The position numbers and the translations under genes were made by a program. Below, in pieces: positions 23,055 through 31,158 of a stretch of 40,923 nucleotides of DNA. The notes below the pieces were generated by a model. It was not told where the DNA came from. It worked only from the letters and a program-made list of their open reading frames with translations, and searched no databases. Each line of letters starts with the position of its first letter. The first letter of the stretch is position 1. Source of the stretch: Phascolarctobacterium_A sp034086985 (lineage in GTDB: Bacteria > Bacillota > Negativicutes > Acidaminococcales > Acidaminococcaceae); NCBI GenBank assembly GCA_034086985.1, contig JAXDZG010000016.1, forward strand, positions 1-40,923. The letters are read 5' to 3'.

Positions 23055-26000
23055 TTAAAATTTCCACTCAAAGTTAACTTTTCCATAAACAGCAGAGCCA
23101 CCGTATCTATAAATATCGCTGCCGAGGGTGAGGCCGACATCAAGACGCTTGGGCGTCTTGAAGGTTACTCCTGCGGCAATGCTCGTGCTATCGCGACCGT
23201 AGTTGGAGGCGGTGTCAGTGATGGTTACACCGGGCAAATCGGTGAGCTGGTAGTTGGTGCTGCCTTTATCGCTGAGAAGCTCGTGATTCCATGCGACGCT
23301 AGCGTGAGCCTGCCATTGTGTGCTATCATAGCTATCGAGAGCTTTCGGCTTGGTGCTGAGGCGATAGCCTAGCTGGGTGCACAGGGAGTCGTAGGTTGCG
23401 CTTTCCAGATTGGTGCGGATAGCGTCGCCGTCCTCATGCACGCTGGGACGATGAGCGAAGCTGTAGTCCAATGCTGCGAAGGGACCACTTTGCATTACGC
23501 CATGCTCTTTGGTTAGAGCAGTGCCTAAGCTTAGGCTGCCGCTGTAGCCGGTCCAGTCGGCGTCCGCTGTGCCAGTATAACCACCGATATTGATGTTGCG
23601 GTGGCTACGCATTTGCTCAAGTCCGAGGCGGGTGCTGCCAAATACGGACCAACCGTTCCAATCTGCGGGGGCGTAGGTGGCGTGGGCGCCAAGGTAGAGG
23701 CCTTCGCCCTTGACAGAGCTACCAGCTTCGCTGGTGCTCTGATGATTCAGCGCGGCGTGGTAGCCGTGGGTTAAGCCATTGTCCAGCGTGCGCTCCACGG
23801 CACCAATCACACCGTTGTTGTGATTGGTGTAGCCCCGCGCACTGCTGTGCTGGTCGGTGTAAGCGCTGAAGGGCACAACAACGTTGCGCCATGCGTTGTG
23901 CTGTGGCTCGCTGAGCGTCAGCTCAGCTTGCGCCGCTAAGGCGGAAGCATCAGCTGCAGTTTCTGCAGGAGCCTTCGCTGCGGGACCACGCCCGCCGCCC
24001 TTGCGGGACGCGGGGATGTTATTGCTAAAGCTGCCTAACATGTTCATTGTGTTGAGCAGGCCGTGAGTGCTGAGGGTTGCTTGAGCAGAGCTGCTGAAAA
24101 CGGAAGGGTTGAGCTGCTTAAGAGCACTGCGAACTCCGCTACCATCCATTGAGGAAGTATCTAAAGCACCATAAATCTTCTGCCATTCTGCGTCTGCATT
24201 ATCAAAATTGGCATCCAAAAGTTGTGCAAGCTTACTAGTAGCTTGATTGTAGCCATATTGTGAGTATGGTTTTTCTTGCCTTGACAGCTTAAATTCTGTA
24301 GTAGCAAGTTCACTTGTGAATTGCTCAAGCTTTAAAGAAGGAGAGTCAATTTTTAGTGTATAGTTGTTTTCAATATTGGTGGCTTCAACCGCTTTGATAG
24401 ATATGGGAACATTATAGTAATCAGGTAAAGGCTTCAGCGTTAAGGATCCGTTCAAGGAAGCCTGCCCATTCACTACTAATTTATCGTTGCCTGACTTATC
24501 AAATTCAATCAAAAGGTTGCCAGTAAGGCCTTGTACATAATCGCCGTTAATAGTTAGCGTGCCGATACTATTGCCAGGGGCTACAGTACCACTATTCACA
24601 AATTTACTTTTTCCTAAAACATATTCCTGTGTATTAGGATTATAATCATAAAGATTAATAGTACCATTACCACCTAAGGTTGCACCTGCATCCACATTGA
24701 AGCCGCACACATCAGCCGTGCCATTAAAGCTAAGCTTGTTGCTCTTTACGTTGGCTACAATGCTTTCTTTGCCAATAATATTGTTATCATAACACATATT
24801 GGCATTAAAGTTTAAATAGGTCAAACCGTCTTCGCCCACAGGCAGCCCTAAATCCCAGCTAATAGGCTCACCGGTGCGATAATCTATAAGCTGGGTATAC
24901 TCGCCACAAGAGATTTTATCAATGGGGATGGTATGAGGATTCCATTCAGAAATAATATCGCCTTTAATTGTAGCGCCTGCGTTGATATTGATATTTTTAA
25001 CGAGGGCATTATGGGAGATATAGATAGCGGCGGCCTTGCCTTCCAAATGACCGTTGACATCAAAATTGGTGACTAATTCGCCTTGGAGAGACGGATAAGT
25101 TTCTAGAATTCTATTGCTTGGGTCCGCTACTAGCAAGCGGTAATAGGAGCCGCGATATTCCATGTAGTAGCCACCCTGTCCCAGCATGTTGTCACCGAAA
25201 TCAAAGCGTGCGCCTACAGCACCAGCACCATCGGCAATAATGCTAGCGTTTTGATTGAGAGTAACATTGTGCTTTTTGCCGTAGGAGACCAAAAGTCCAT
25301 TGCCATATTTGCCATTGGCAGTTATTTTAGTATCAATGGTTAGATCGTTAAATTGACCCTCCAAGCGAATACCGTTAGCATAATCGCCATCGGCTAGGAG
25401 TGGCGCAGTTTGGGTAAGCTTATTGTTGCTGCCGTACACATGCAGACCTACGCCCCAGTCTTGGGTGCTGGCGGTGCCTTCAATCCAAGCATTGTTGGAG
25501 CGGGCATAATAAGGTTTATCATTAATAAAATTATTCAAATCGCTGGCATAAATGGAGGAGCCAAAGAAACGCTTGCGGTCAATATCATGGCCCAAGTCCT
25601 GCAACATAGCAATTTCTGCTTCCATCAAGGTTGACCAATTGCGGAATAGCTGATGGCTTAAAAGGCTGTTTTGTAGCTCTAGATGAGCCATTTCTGTAAA
25701 TGCATACATTTTGCCGTTGTCATCTACATTGAGCTCAAAGCCGTTGAGAGGTACACCATTCACAGGTGGCACAGGATAGTTATCGGGCCACTTTATATCG
25801 GGCACGTGGATGGAAGTGTCGTCAGTGGTAAGAGCAGCCTTTATATTATCGCCTCTAAAGCTGATACCGCTATTGGTTGTGTATTGTAAATTTTGATAGG
25901 AGTCACTATTACGATAACGATCGAAAACATAGAATTTGTTGTTCTCTCGTTGTACAGTATGGTTGGTGTATTCTTCGATAGTGATGGGAACAATTTCCAT

Positions 26001-26726
26001 GCCTACTTGGGCTTGGGTACCATATATATCATATAGATGTTGCGTGAAATTGTTGATAATAAGTGCGGTGTCACCTTGATTATTGGTGTAAACAGTTTCG
26101 CCGAAATAGAATTTATTGTCCGCAGCATAAGTGGAGGCATAAACTCCAAGAGCATGCATCAACTCGTGTGTAAAAGTTGCGGATAGGAAATTGTAAGGCC
26201 CGTTATGGGGAAGGCTTTCGTATGCACCGGCATACCATTGTGGACTTAACCGGGAGATGTTAATGGTTCCTTGCTGTCCATTAAGGGATATGTGCTCGTT
26301 ATGGGCGTTAGCATTTTTAAAGTATGCACCTAAGCTAGTATCGCCATTAGCAATAGTAGCACTATCGGCAGAGGCAATACCGCTGACAGTGTCCAGCAAT
26401 TTTAAATTTATGGTGGGAGTGGTAGCGGGCTGACCTAGAAGCTCTTTGAGGTAGGTGAGAGAATTGACGATGGCGTCCTTTTCACTGCCACCGATGATGC
26501 CGTTGCCCTCAGTCAGGAAGTCGCGATATTGGGAGTCACCAGTGCTGGAGTTACTGTAGATGTTGAAGTTAGCAAAGGGTGAGGACATGTCATCGATGTA
26601 TACCTGCATGAGGGAAGGGTTGGAGTCGTCGATTTTTAGATTGTGATTTTGGGCATGGGTATGGTAGGGGGATAGGGTGCTGGTGAGTGTGAAGATTATG
26701 GCTAGAGATAGAGTTTTGTTCAGCAT
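23055..26726 (-). CDS. Autotransporter 1, predicted metallopeptidase passenger
   Basis: This protein of 1223 residues has a signal peptide (about 1-25, cleaved after THA), a passenger and a C-terminal autotransporter beta-barrel (about 944-1223) ending in NFEWKF, with the terminal Phe needed for outer-membrane insertion. The passenger carries HELMHALG (His187, Glu188, His191). It also carries a distal AHLELQNSLLSHQ with His348, then MEAEIAMLQDLGHDID. This order resembles leishmanolysin-like zinc peptidases, but the Met-turn position is Leu here. A repeat-rich beta-helix-like region (GNGLLVSYGK, GAVGARFDFG) follows. A Gly/Ala linker with GGGRGP precedes the barrel. AAGGAGGA precedes ATG 26726. 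It is the last of three tandem paralogues. Proteolytic activity is inferred. Confidence 0.87.
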   Translation of the reverse strand: MLNKTLSLAIIFTLTSTLSPYHTHAQNHNLKIDDSNPSLMQVYIDDMSSPFANFNIYSNSSTGDSQYRDFLTEGNGIIGGSEKDAIVNSLTYLKELLGQPATTPTINLKLLDTVSGIASADSATIANGDTSLGAYFKNANAHNEHISLNGQQGTINISRLSPQWYAGAYESLPHNGPYNFLSATFTHELMHALGVYASTYAADNKFYFGETVYTNNQGDTALIINNFTQHLYDIYGTQAQVGMEIVPITIEEYTNHTVQRENNKFYVFDRYRNSDSYQNLQYTTNSGISFRGDNIKAALTTDDTSIHVPDIKWPDNYPVPPVNGVPLNGFELNVDDNGKMYAFTEMAHLELQNSLLSHQLFRNWSTLMEAEIAMLQDLGHDIDRKRFFGSSIYASDLNNFINDKPYYARSNNAWIEGTASTQDWGVGLHVYGSNNKLTQTAPLLADGDYANGIRLEGQFNDLTIDTKITANGKYGNGLLVSYGKKHNVTLNQNASIIADGAGAVGARFDFGDNMLGQGGYYMEYRGSYYRLLVADPSNRILETYPSLQGELVTNFDVNGHLEGKAAAIYISHNALVKNININAGATIKGDIISEWNPHTIPIDKISCGEYTQLIDYRTGEPISWDLGLPVGEDGLTYLNFNANMCYDNNIIGKESIVANVKSNKLSFNGTADVCGFNVDAGATLGGNGTINLYDYNPNTQEYVLGKSKFVNSGTVAPGNSIGTLTINGDYVQGLTGNLLIEFDKSGNDKLVVNGQASLNGSLTLKPLPDYYNVPISIKAVEATNIENNYTLKIDSPSLKLEQFTSELATTEFKLSRQEKPYSQYGYNQATSKLAQLLDANFDNADAEWQKIYGALDTSSMDGSGVRSALKQLNPSVFSSSAQATLSTHGLLNTMNMLGSFSNNIPASRKGGGRGPAAKAPAETAADASALAAQAELTLSEPQHNAWRNVVVPFSAYTDQHSSARGYTNHNNGVIGAVERTLDNGLTHGYHAALNHQSTSEAGSSVKGEGLYLGAHATYAPADWNGWSVFGSTRLGLEQMRSHRNINIGGYTGTADADWTGYSGSLSLGTALTKEHGVMQSGPFAALDYSFAHRPSVHEDGDAIRTNLESATYDSLCTQLGYRLSTKPKALDSYDSTQWQAHASVAWNHELLSDKGSTNYQLTDLPGVTITDTASNYGRDSTSIAAGVTFKTPKRLDVGLTLGSDIYRYGGSAVYGKVNFEWKF

Positions 26727-26764
26727 TGAGGCTATCCTCCTTAAAAATGAATGTTATATTTGCA

Positions 26765-26783
26765 TATACTTTACTAAAGTATA
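26765..26783. promoter_or_regulatory. 19-bp perfect palindrome at the autotransporter 1 promoter
   Basis: TATACTTTA and TAAAGTATA (26765-26773 and 26775-26783) flank a single C. The right arm contains the predicted -10 element (TATACT on the minus strand), so a bound dimeric regulator would block the promoter. The matching sequence in front of autotransporter 2 is only partly palindromic. Confidence 0.4.
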
Positions 26784-26805
26784 GCATAAAAATAGCACCT
26801 GTCAC
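26778..26805 (-). promoter_or_regulatory. Predicted promoter of autotransporter 1
   Basis: On the minus strand, GTGACA (26805-26800) and TATACT (26783-26778) are 16 nt apart. The -35 lies inside the terminator hairpin of autotransporter 2. The same arrangement occurs before autotransporter 2. Confidence 0.45.
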
Positions 26806-26820
26806 AGGGGGCAGGTGCTA
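26786..26820 (-). terminator. Terminator of autotransporter 2
   Basis: TAGCACCTG (26793-26801) and CAGGTGCTA (26812-26820) form a 9-bp stem, with a T-rich tail on the minus strand (26792-26786). It lies 11 nt beyond the autotransporter 2 stop codon. Confidence 0.8.
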
Positions 26821-26830
26821 AAAATTAGTA

Positions 26831-29800
26831 TTAGAATTTCCACTCGAAGTTTACTTTGCCATAAATGCTGGAGCCGCCCTTGCGATAGATATCGCTGCCT
26901 AAGGTGAGACCCACATCGAGGCGGTTAGGAGTTTTAAAGATGATGCCTGCGGCAACGCTCATGCTGTCGCGACCGTAGGTTTCCACATCGTCTTCAATGG
27001 TAGCGCCGGGGAAGTCAGCCAATTGATAGTTGGTACGACCGTTATCGCTCAAGAGCTCATGGTTCCAAGCTACGCTGGCATGAGCTTGCCACTTAGTGCT
27101 GTCGTAGCTATGCAGCGGCTTGGGATTGGTGACGAGGCGATAGCCCAGCTGGGTGCGCAGGGAGTCGTAGGTTGTGCTTTCCAGATTAGTGCGGACTGCG
27201 CCGCCGTCCTCATGGACGCTGGGACGATGAGCAAAGCTGTAGTCCAGTGCTGCGAAGGGACCGCTCTTCACGGCGCCGTGCTCCTTGGTCAGAGCTGCGC
27301 CTACGTTAAAGCTACCGCTGTAGCCGGTCCAGTCGCCGTCAGCGGTGCCCATGTAGGGCCTTAAGCTGTCGCTGATATAAACACGACGATGGCTGCGCAT
27401 TTGCTCTACGCCAAGGCGAGCGCTGCCAAATACGGACCAACCGTTCCAATCGGCAGGAGCATAACTAGCGTGGGTACCGAAGTAGATGCCTTCGCCCTTG
27501 ATGGTGCTGCCGCTGTCCTCGGTAGATTGATGGTTCAAGGCCGCATGGTAGCCATGGGTGAGACCGTTGGCAAAGGTGCGCTCCGTAGCGCCGATAACAC
27601 CGCTGTTGTGGTTGGTGTAACCGTTCGAGCCGTTGTGTTGGTCGGTGTAAGAGCTAAAGGGGATGACAATGTTGCGCCAGCTGTTATATTTAGGCGGTTC
27701 AACTCGGTTTGGACCAAGACCACCGATTCTACGGGACACAGGGGTATTCATGCTCATGCTGCCTACATTAAGGGAGCTGACAGTAGAAACTAAGTTGTTG
27801 AGGGTAGTGTGGGTTTCAATCACAGCTTGCGCTTGGCTGCCGACAACATTGGGGTTGAGCTTTTTAAGGTTGTTGCTCACTACTTTCTTCCTCTCAGCAT
27901 CGCTATCGGTTATAGTGAGCGGGAAGTCGATAGCGGATAGGAGAGCTTCCTTGTCCAATCTAATATATTGGGGCTCATCTTTTGTCTTTTGTGAACCAAT
28001 GTCGATAGCCGAGCCGATGCTGCTAGAGATGTCGTCAGTTGCAACGCTTTGGTAGCCTTGCTCAACGCGCTCAACATTGATGACGTATTTACCTTCTCCT
28101 AGTAAGGTATTTGTAGTTTCAGTTTCATTCAAAGAAAAATTCAAAACAGGAGAGATGTTGTTAAAGATTACTTTTTCAAGACCATATTCGTTTTTGATAT
28201 TATTAGTAATACTTGGAGCATCAACTACATCGATTGTGATCTTTTGCCCGTTGTAGTAATAGTCTACTTGGGGAGTCAAAGTGATTTTGCCATCTAAGTT
28301 AGCAGTGCCTTCTGTAATATTGAGTTTATCAGACTTATTATCGGTGTTGAAGTCGACAAGGAGATTACCGTAGTAGTCTTGTACATAATTGCCTTTAATG
28401 TTTATAGTAGTTATACCTTCACCTAAGTCGAAGGTGCCTTTATTCGAAAAGGTGCCTCTTGTACCATTTTCATTAGCAGTTAGAATATAAGTACCTTTAC
28501 CACTTAAAGTAGCTCCACTAGTTTGTAAAGTGTTATCACCCTCTATAATTACACCTAAAACTTCAGCGGTGCCATTATATTCTAAGTTGCCACCCATAAT
28601 ATGCATATAAAGTCCATTTTCGCCTTTAATATTGCCATTATAGGTCATCTTGAATTCGCTGTCGCTACCCGTGCGCACCCCATCTACTACGTTAGCACCA
28701 AAACCAAGATCAATGGTGGCACCAGTGGTAGGTTGAAGATGCTCGTGTTCATATTGATATTGATACTCTTCACTGGGATTAGTAGGTTCGTTTCCTACTC
28801 CTGCTCTGTCGCCACCAACAGGAATATTTTCTTCACCGGTTGTAGACAGAACCGCTCCTTGGTCGTTGTTATTGTTCTCTTCTTCTTCAGGAGCAGGAGG
28901 ATTATCATAAATAATTCCCTTGGGATTCCATTTAGAGATGATGTCACCTTGTAAGGAGGCTCCATTCATAATATTGATGTTTTGAACAAGAGCATTCTCA
29001 GAGATATAAATGGCAGCTTTTTCGCCCTTGAGGGTGCCAGCAACATTGAAGTCGGTTACTAAAGCACCATTGATGTCATCAATTAAGCTGTCTTCTGTAA
29101 TAGGGCTCCAACCAATTTTTTTGCTTGCGAGAATATACTCCTTGTAGTCTTTATTCTCTTCTATCATTTCATCAATATCCTCTTTAGAGGTATACTTTGT
29201 GAGAATATAAGAGCCTCTATATTCAGCTGTATCACCAAGCTCATTGCTACCAAAGTCAAAGCGAGCTGCTACACCATCCTTGCCAGTTGCTTCAATGGTT
29301 TTGCCTGCATTTAAGGTGATATTATGATTTTTGCCATAGGCAACCAAAAGACCATTGCCACCTTCACCATTGGCGGAGACATTGCTATCAATGGTTACTT
29401 TGTTGCCAACACCATCCACACGAATGCCAATGCCGTAGTCGCCGTCAGCTTTGATATCAGCAGCTTGGGTTACATCCACATAGCTTCCATAAACATGCAA
29501 ACCGATGCCATGCATTTGAGTGCTATCGAAAGAAGTATTGTTGGTATAGCTAAAGTATTTATCTTCTGTGCCACTATTATAAATAGACTTGCCAAAATAT
29601 TTGCTGCGGTCAATGGTGTAGCCTAAATCCTGCAGGAGTGCTATTTCAGCTTCCATATAGGTGCACCAATTACGGTAGCTTTGGTGGCTCATCATGCTGT
29701 TTTGCAGTTCGATGTGGGATAACTCAGGGTACTCATCGGAAAAACGGTGATAGCCATTGATGGGTAAACCTGGGACCGGTTTAGGAGAATTGGCATTTGC

Positions 29801-30982
29801 ATCAGGCCAAGCGATGGTTGCCCCATTAAGAACTTCTTGAACATGGGCACCTGTGAAGTAAGCACCGCCATTTGTCATAGGCTTATTAGTACTGTCTTGT
29901 ATTACATAAAATTTGTTTGCTTCGGGTACAAAATCAGGATCATTGTATTTTTCCAGAGATATGTTAACAATTTCCCTGCTAACTAACTTGCCAATTACAC
30001 CCTCCATAGGGTTCGCTGCATTGGGGTTAATAGGCTTTTTTTCGCCATCACCACCATCGTAATATACAGGAGTGCCATTTTGATCTTCGTAATAAGCTAC
30101 ACGCCCAAAAGCATCGCGCAAACCCATTTCATATTTATTGAATACAATGGTTGTATCCTCGCTTTCGGACACACCAGAATTAGCGTTAGTTAAAGTAATA
30201 GTGTTGTTATACCTTTCCTGGCTGTCTTCGGTATTCTCGCTAGGATCAGTGCCAAAGAAATAAGCGTCTCGTTTGACGATTTCATCATCATCTTGTTGTA
30301 CTTCTATTTCTGATTTACGGATATATGTTCCCAAACCCATAGCATGGAACATTTCATGCGTAATGGTTCCGTAATAATCGGAATCAGTGCCATTGCTGGG
30401 GAGAACAGGGAATTTTGCAGTATACCAATTATTAGCGTCATTGATGGTAATTTCAGCGATGCCTTCTTCTGAGTCGAAGGGCTTTTTGCCTAAATACGTA
30501 GCTGTAAGAGCACTGTCGCTTATTTGTGTTATTGGTTTGCCGTTTTCGTCAAGTTGAATCCAGGTGTTGCTCATAGCACTAGCATTGGCATCAGCAGGCT
30601 CAAAAAGCTTAAGATTCATGTTAAGTGTAGCTGCGGGAGTACCAACCATATCGACAAGGTACTTCATGCTTGTGGCTATGGCATCTTTTTCATTGGTTGT
30701 ATGAGTTTCCGTGGTGAAAAATTCACGAAAATTTGCAGTTTGGTAGCCTTCACCAGTATAATATCCTTTTTGTTCAGTATCGGTGGTTTTATCGTACACT
30801 TCAAAATTAGCGAAGTTTTTACCATTAACGCTTAACTCTAGGTTATAAGTAGCATGGGGACCAACGGGCTTGCCTTCCTCCTGATCCTCAATTTCCTCTG
30901 ATGCATAAGCATAATAAGGTGCCAAGAGGCAAGAGCAGCTCAAGAGCACAGCTGCGGTGAGTCGACGGTGGTTTTTGAACAT
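26831..30982 (-). CDS. Autotransporter 2, predicted metallopeptidase passenger
   Basis: This is the largest of the three paralogues, with 1383 residues. The signal peptide covers about 1-27 (cut after AYA). The passenger has HEMFHAMG with His209, Glu210 and His213, and SHIELQNSMMSHQ with His423 and a Met pair in the Met-turn-like position. MEAEIALLQDLGYTID follows. The region after about residue 500 has beta-helix-like repeats (GNGLLVAYGK, GVAARFDFGS). An acidic, Asn- and Tyr-rich low-complexity insert at about 691-754 is absent from the other two. The linker has RRIGGLGPN, and the barrel spans about 1097-1383, ending NFEWKF. GGAGGT precedes ATG 30982. An outer-membrane-anchored or released protease is inferred. 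Confidence 0.88.
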   Translation of the reverse strand: MFKNHRRLTAAVLLSCSCLLAPYYAYASEEIEDQEEGKPVGPHATYNLELSVNGKNFANFEVYDKTTDTEQKGYYTGEGYQTANFREFFTTETHTTNEKDAIATSMKYLVDMVGTPAATLNMNLKLFEPADANASAMSNTWIQLDENGKPITQISDSALTATYLGKKPFDSEEGIAEITINDANNWYTAKFPVLPSNGTDSDYYGTITHEMFHAMGLGTYIRKSEIEVQQDDDEIVKRDAYFFGTDPSENTEDSQERYNNTITLTNANSGVSESEDTTIVFNKYEMGLRDAFGRVAYYEDQNGTPVYYDGGDGEKKPINPNAANPMEGVIGKLVSREIVNISLEKYNDPDFVPEANKFYVIQDSTNKPMTNGGAYFTGAHVQEVLNGATIAWPDANANSPKPVPGLPINGYHRFSDEYPELSHIELQNSMMSHQSYRNWCTYMEAEIALLQDLGYTIDRSKYFGKSIYNSGTEDKYFSYTNNTSFDSTQMHGIGLHVYGSYVDVTQAADIKADGDYGIGIRVDGVGNKVTIDSNVSANGEGGNGLLVAYGKNHNITLNAGKTIEATGKDGVAARFDFGSNELGDTAEYRGSYILTKYTSKEDIDEMIEENKDYKEYILASKKIGWSPITEDSLIDDINGALVTDFNVAGTLKGEKAAIYISENALVQNINIMNGASLQGDIISKWNPKGIIYDNPPAPEEEENNNNDQGAVLSTTGEENIPVGGDRAGVGNEPTNPSEEYQYQYEHEHLQPTTGATIDLGFGANVVDGVRTGSDSEFKMTYNGNIKGENGLYMHIMGGNLEYNGTAEVLGVIIEGDNTLQTSGATLSGKGTYILTANENGTRGTFSNKGTFDLGEGITTINIKGNYVQDYYGNLLVDFNTDNKSDKLNITEGTANLDGKITLTPQVDYYYNGQKITIDVVDAPSITNNIKNEYGLEKVIFNNISPVLNFSLNETETTNTLLGEGKYVINVERVEQGYQSVATDDISSSIGSAIDIGSQKTKDEPQYIRLDKEALLSAIDFPLTITDSDAERKKVVSNNLKKLNPNVVGSQAQAVIETHTTLNNLVSTVSSLNVGSMSMNTPVSRRIGGLGPNRVEPPKYNSWRNIVIPFSSYTDQHNGSNGYTNHNSGVIGATERTFANGLTHGYHAALNHQSTEDSGSTIKGEGIYFGTHASYAPADWNGWSVFGSARLGVEQMRSHRRVYISDSLRPYMGTADGDWTGYSGSFNVGAALTKEHGAVKSGPFAALDYSFAHRPSVHEDGGAVRTNLESTTYDSLRTQLGYRLVTNPKPLHSYDSTKWQAHASVAWNHELLSDNGRTNYQLADFPGATIEDDVETYGRDSMSVAAGIIFKTPNRLDVGLTLGSDIYRKGGSSIYGKVNFEWKF

Positions 30983-31039
30983 AACGAAACCTCCTTTTGT
31001 ATATAAACGATATCCTATATTAGCATAGACTTTAATTAG

Positions 31040-31067
31040 ATTATATCATAAAAAAAGCACCTGTCAC
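31040..31067 (-). promoter_or_regulatory. Predicted promoter of autotransporter 2
   Basis: On the minus strand, GTGACA (31067-31062) and a perfect TATAAT (31045-31040) are 16 nt apart. The predicted start gives a leader of about 50 nt before ATG 30982. The -35 is part of the stem of the preceding terminator. Confidence 0.5.
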
Positions 31068-31080
31068 AGTGGCAGGTGCT
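31048..31080 (-). terminator. Terminator of autotransporter 3
   Basis: AGCACCTG (31056-31063) pairs with CAGGTGCT (31073-31080), and further inner pairs lengthen the stem. An unbroken T-run follows on the minus strand. It is almost identical to the hairpin after autotransporter 2 and lies about 80 nt past the stop codon. Confidence 0.75.
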
Positions 31081-31158
31081 AAAAATTTTATACTTTTGTC
31101 TTTATCTATAATAGATTATATCGGCATACTTTTTAGATAAGCTTTTACCATGTAAGCA

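Noticed and set aside
22822..23058. A 78-codon plus-strand open frame between the tRNA genes and autotransporter 1
   Set aside because: It runs through the terminators and the palindrome cluster and has no ribosome binding site. Its protein is Lys/Phe/Ser-rich, as expected for translated hairpins.
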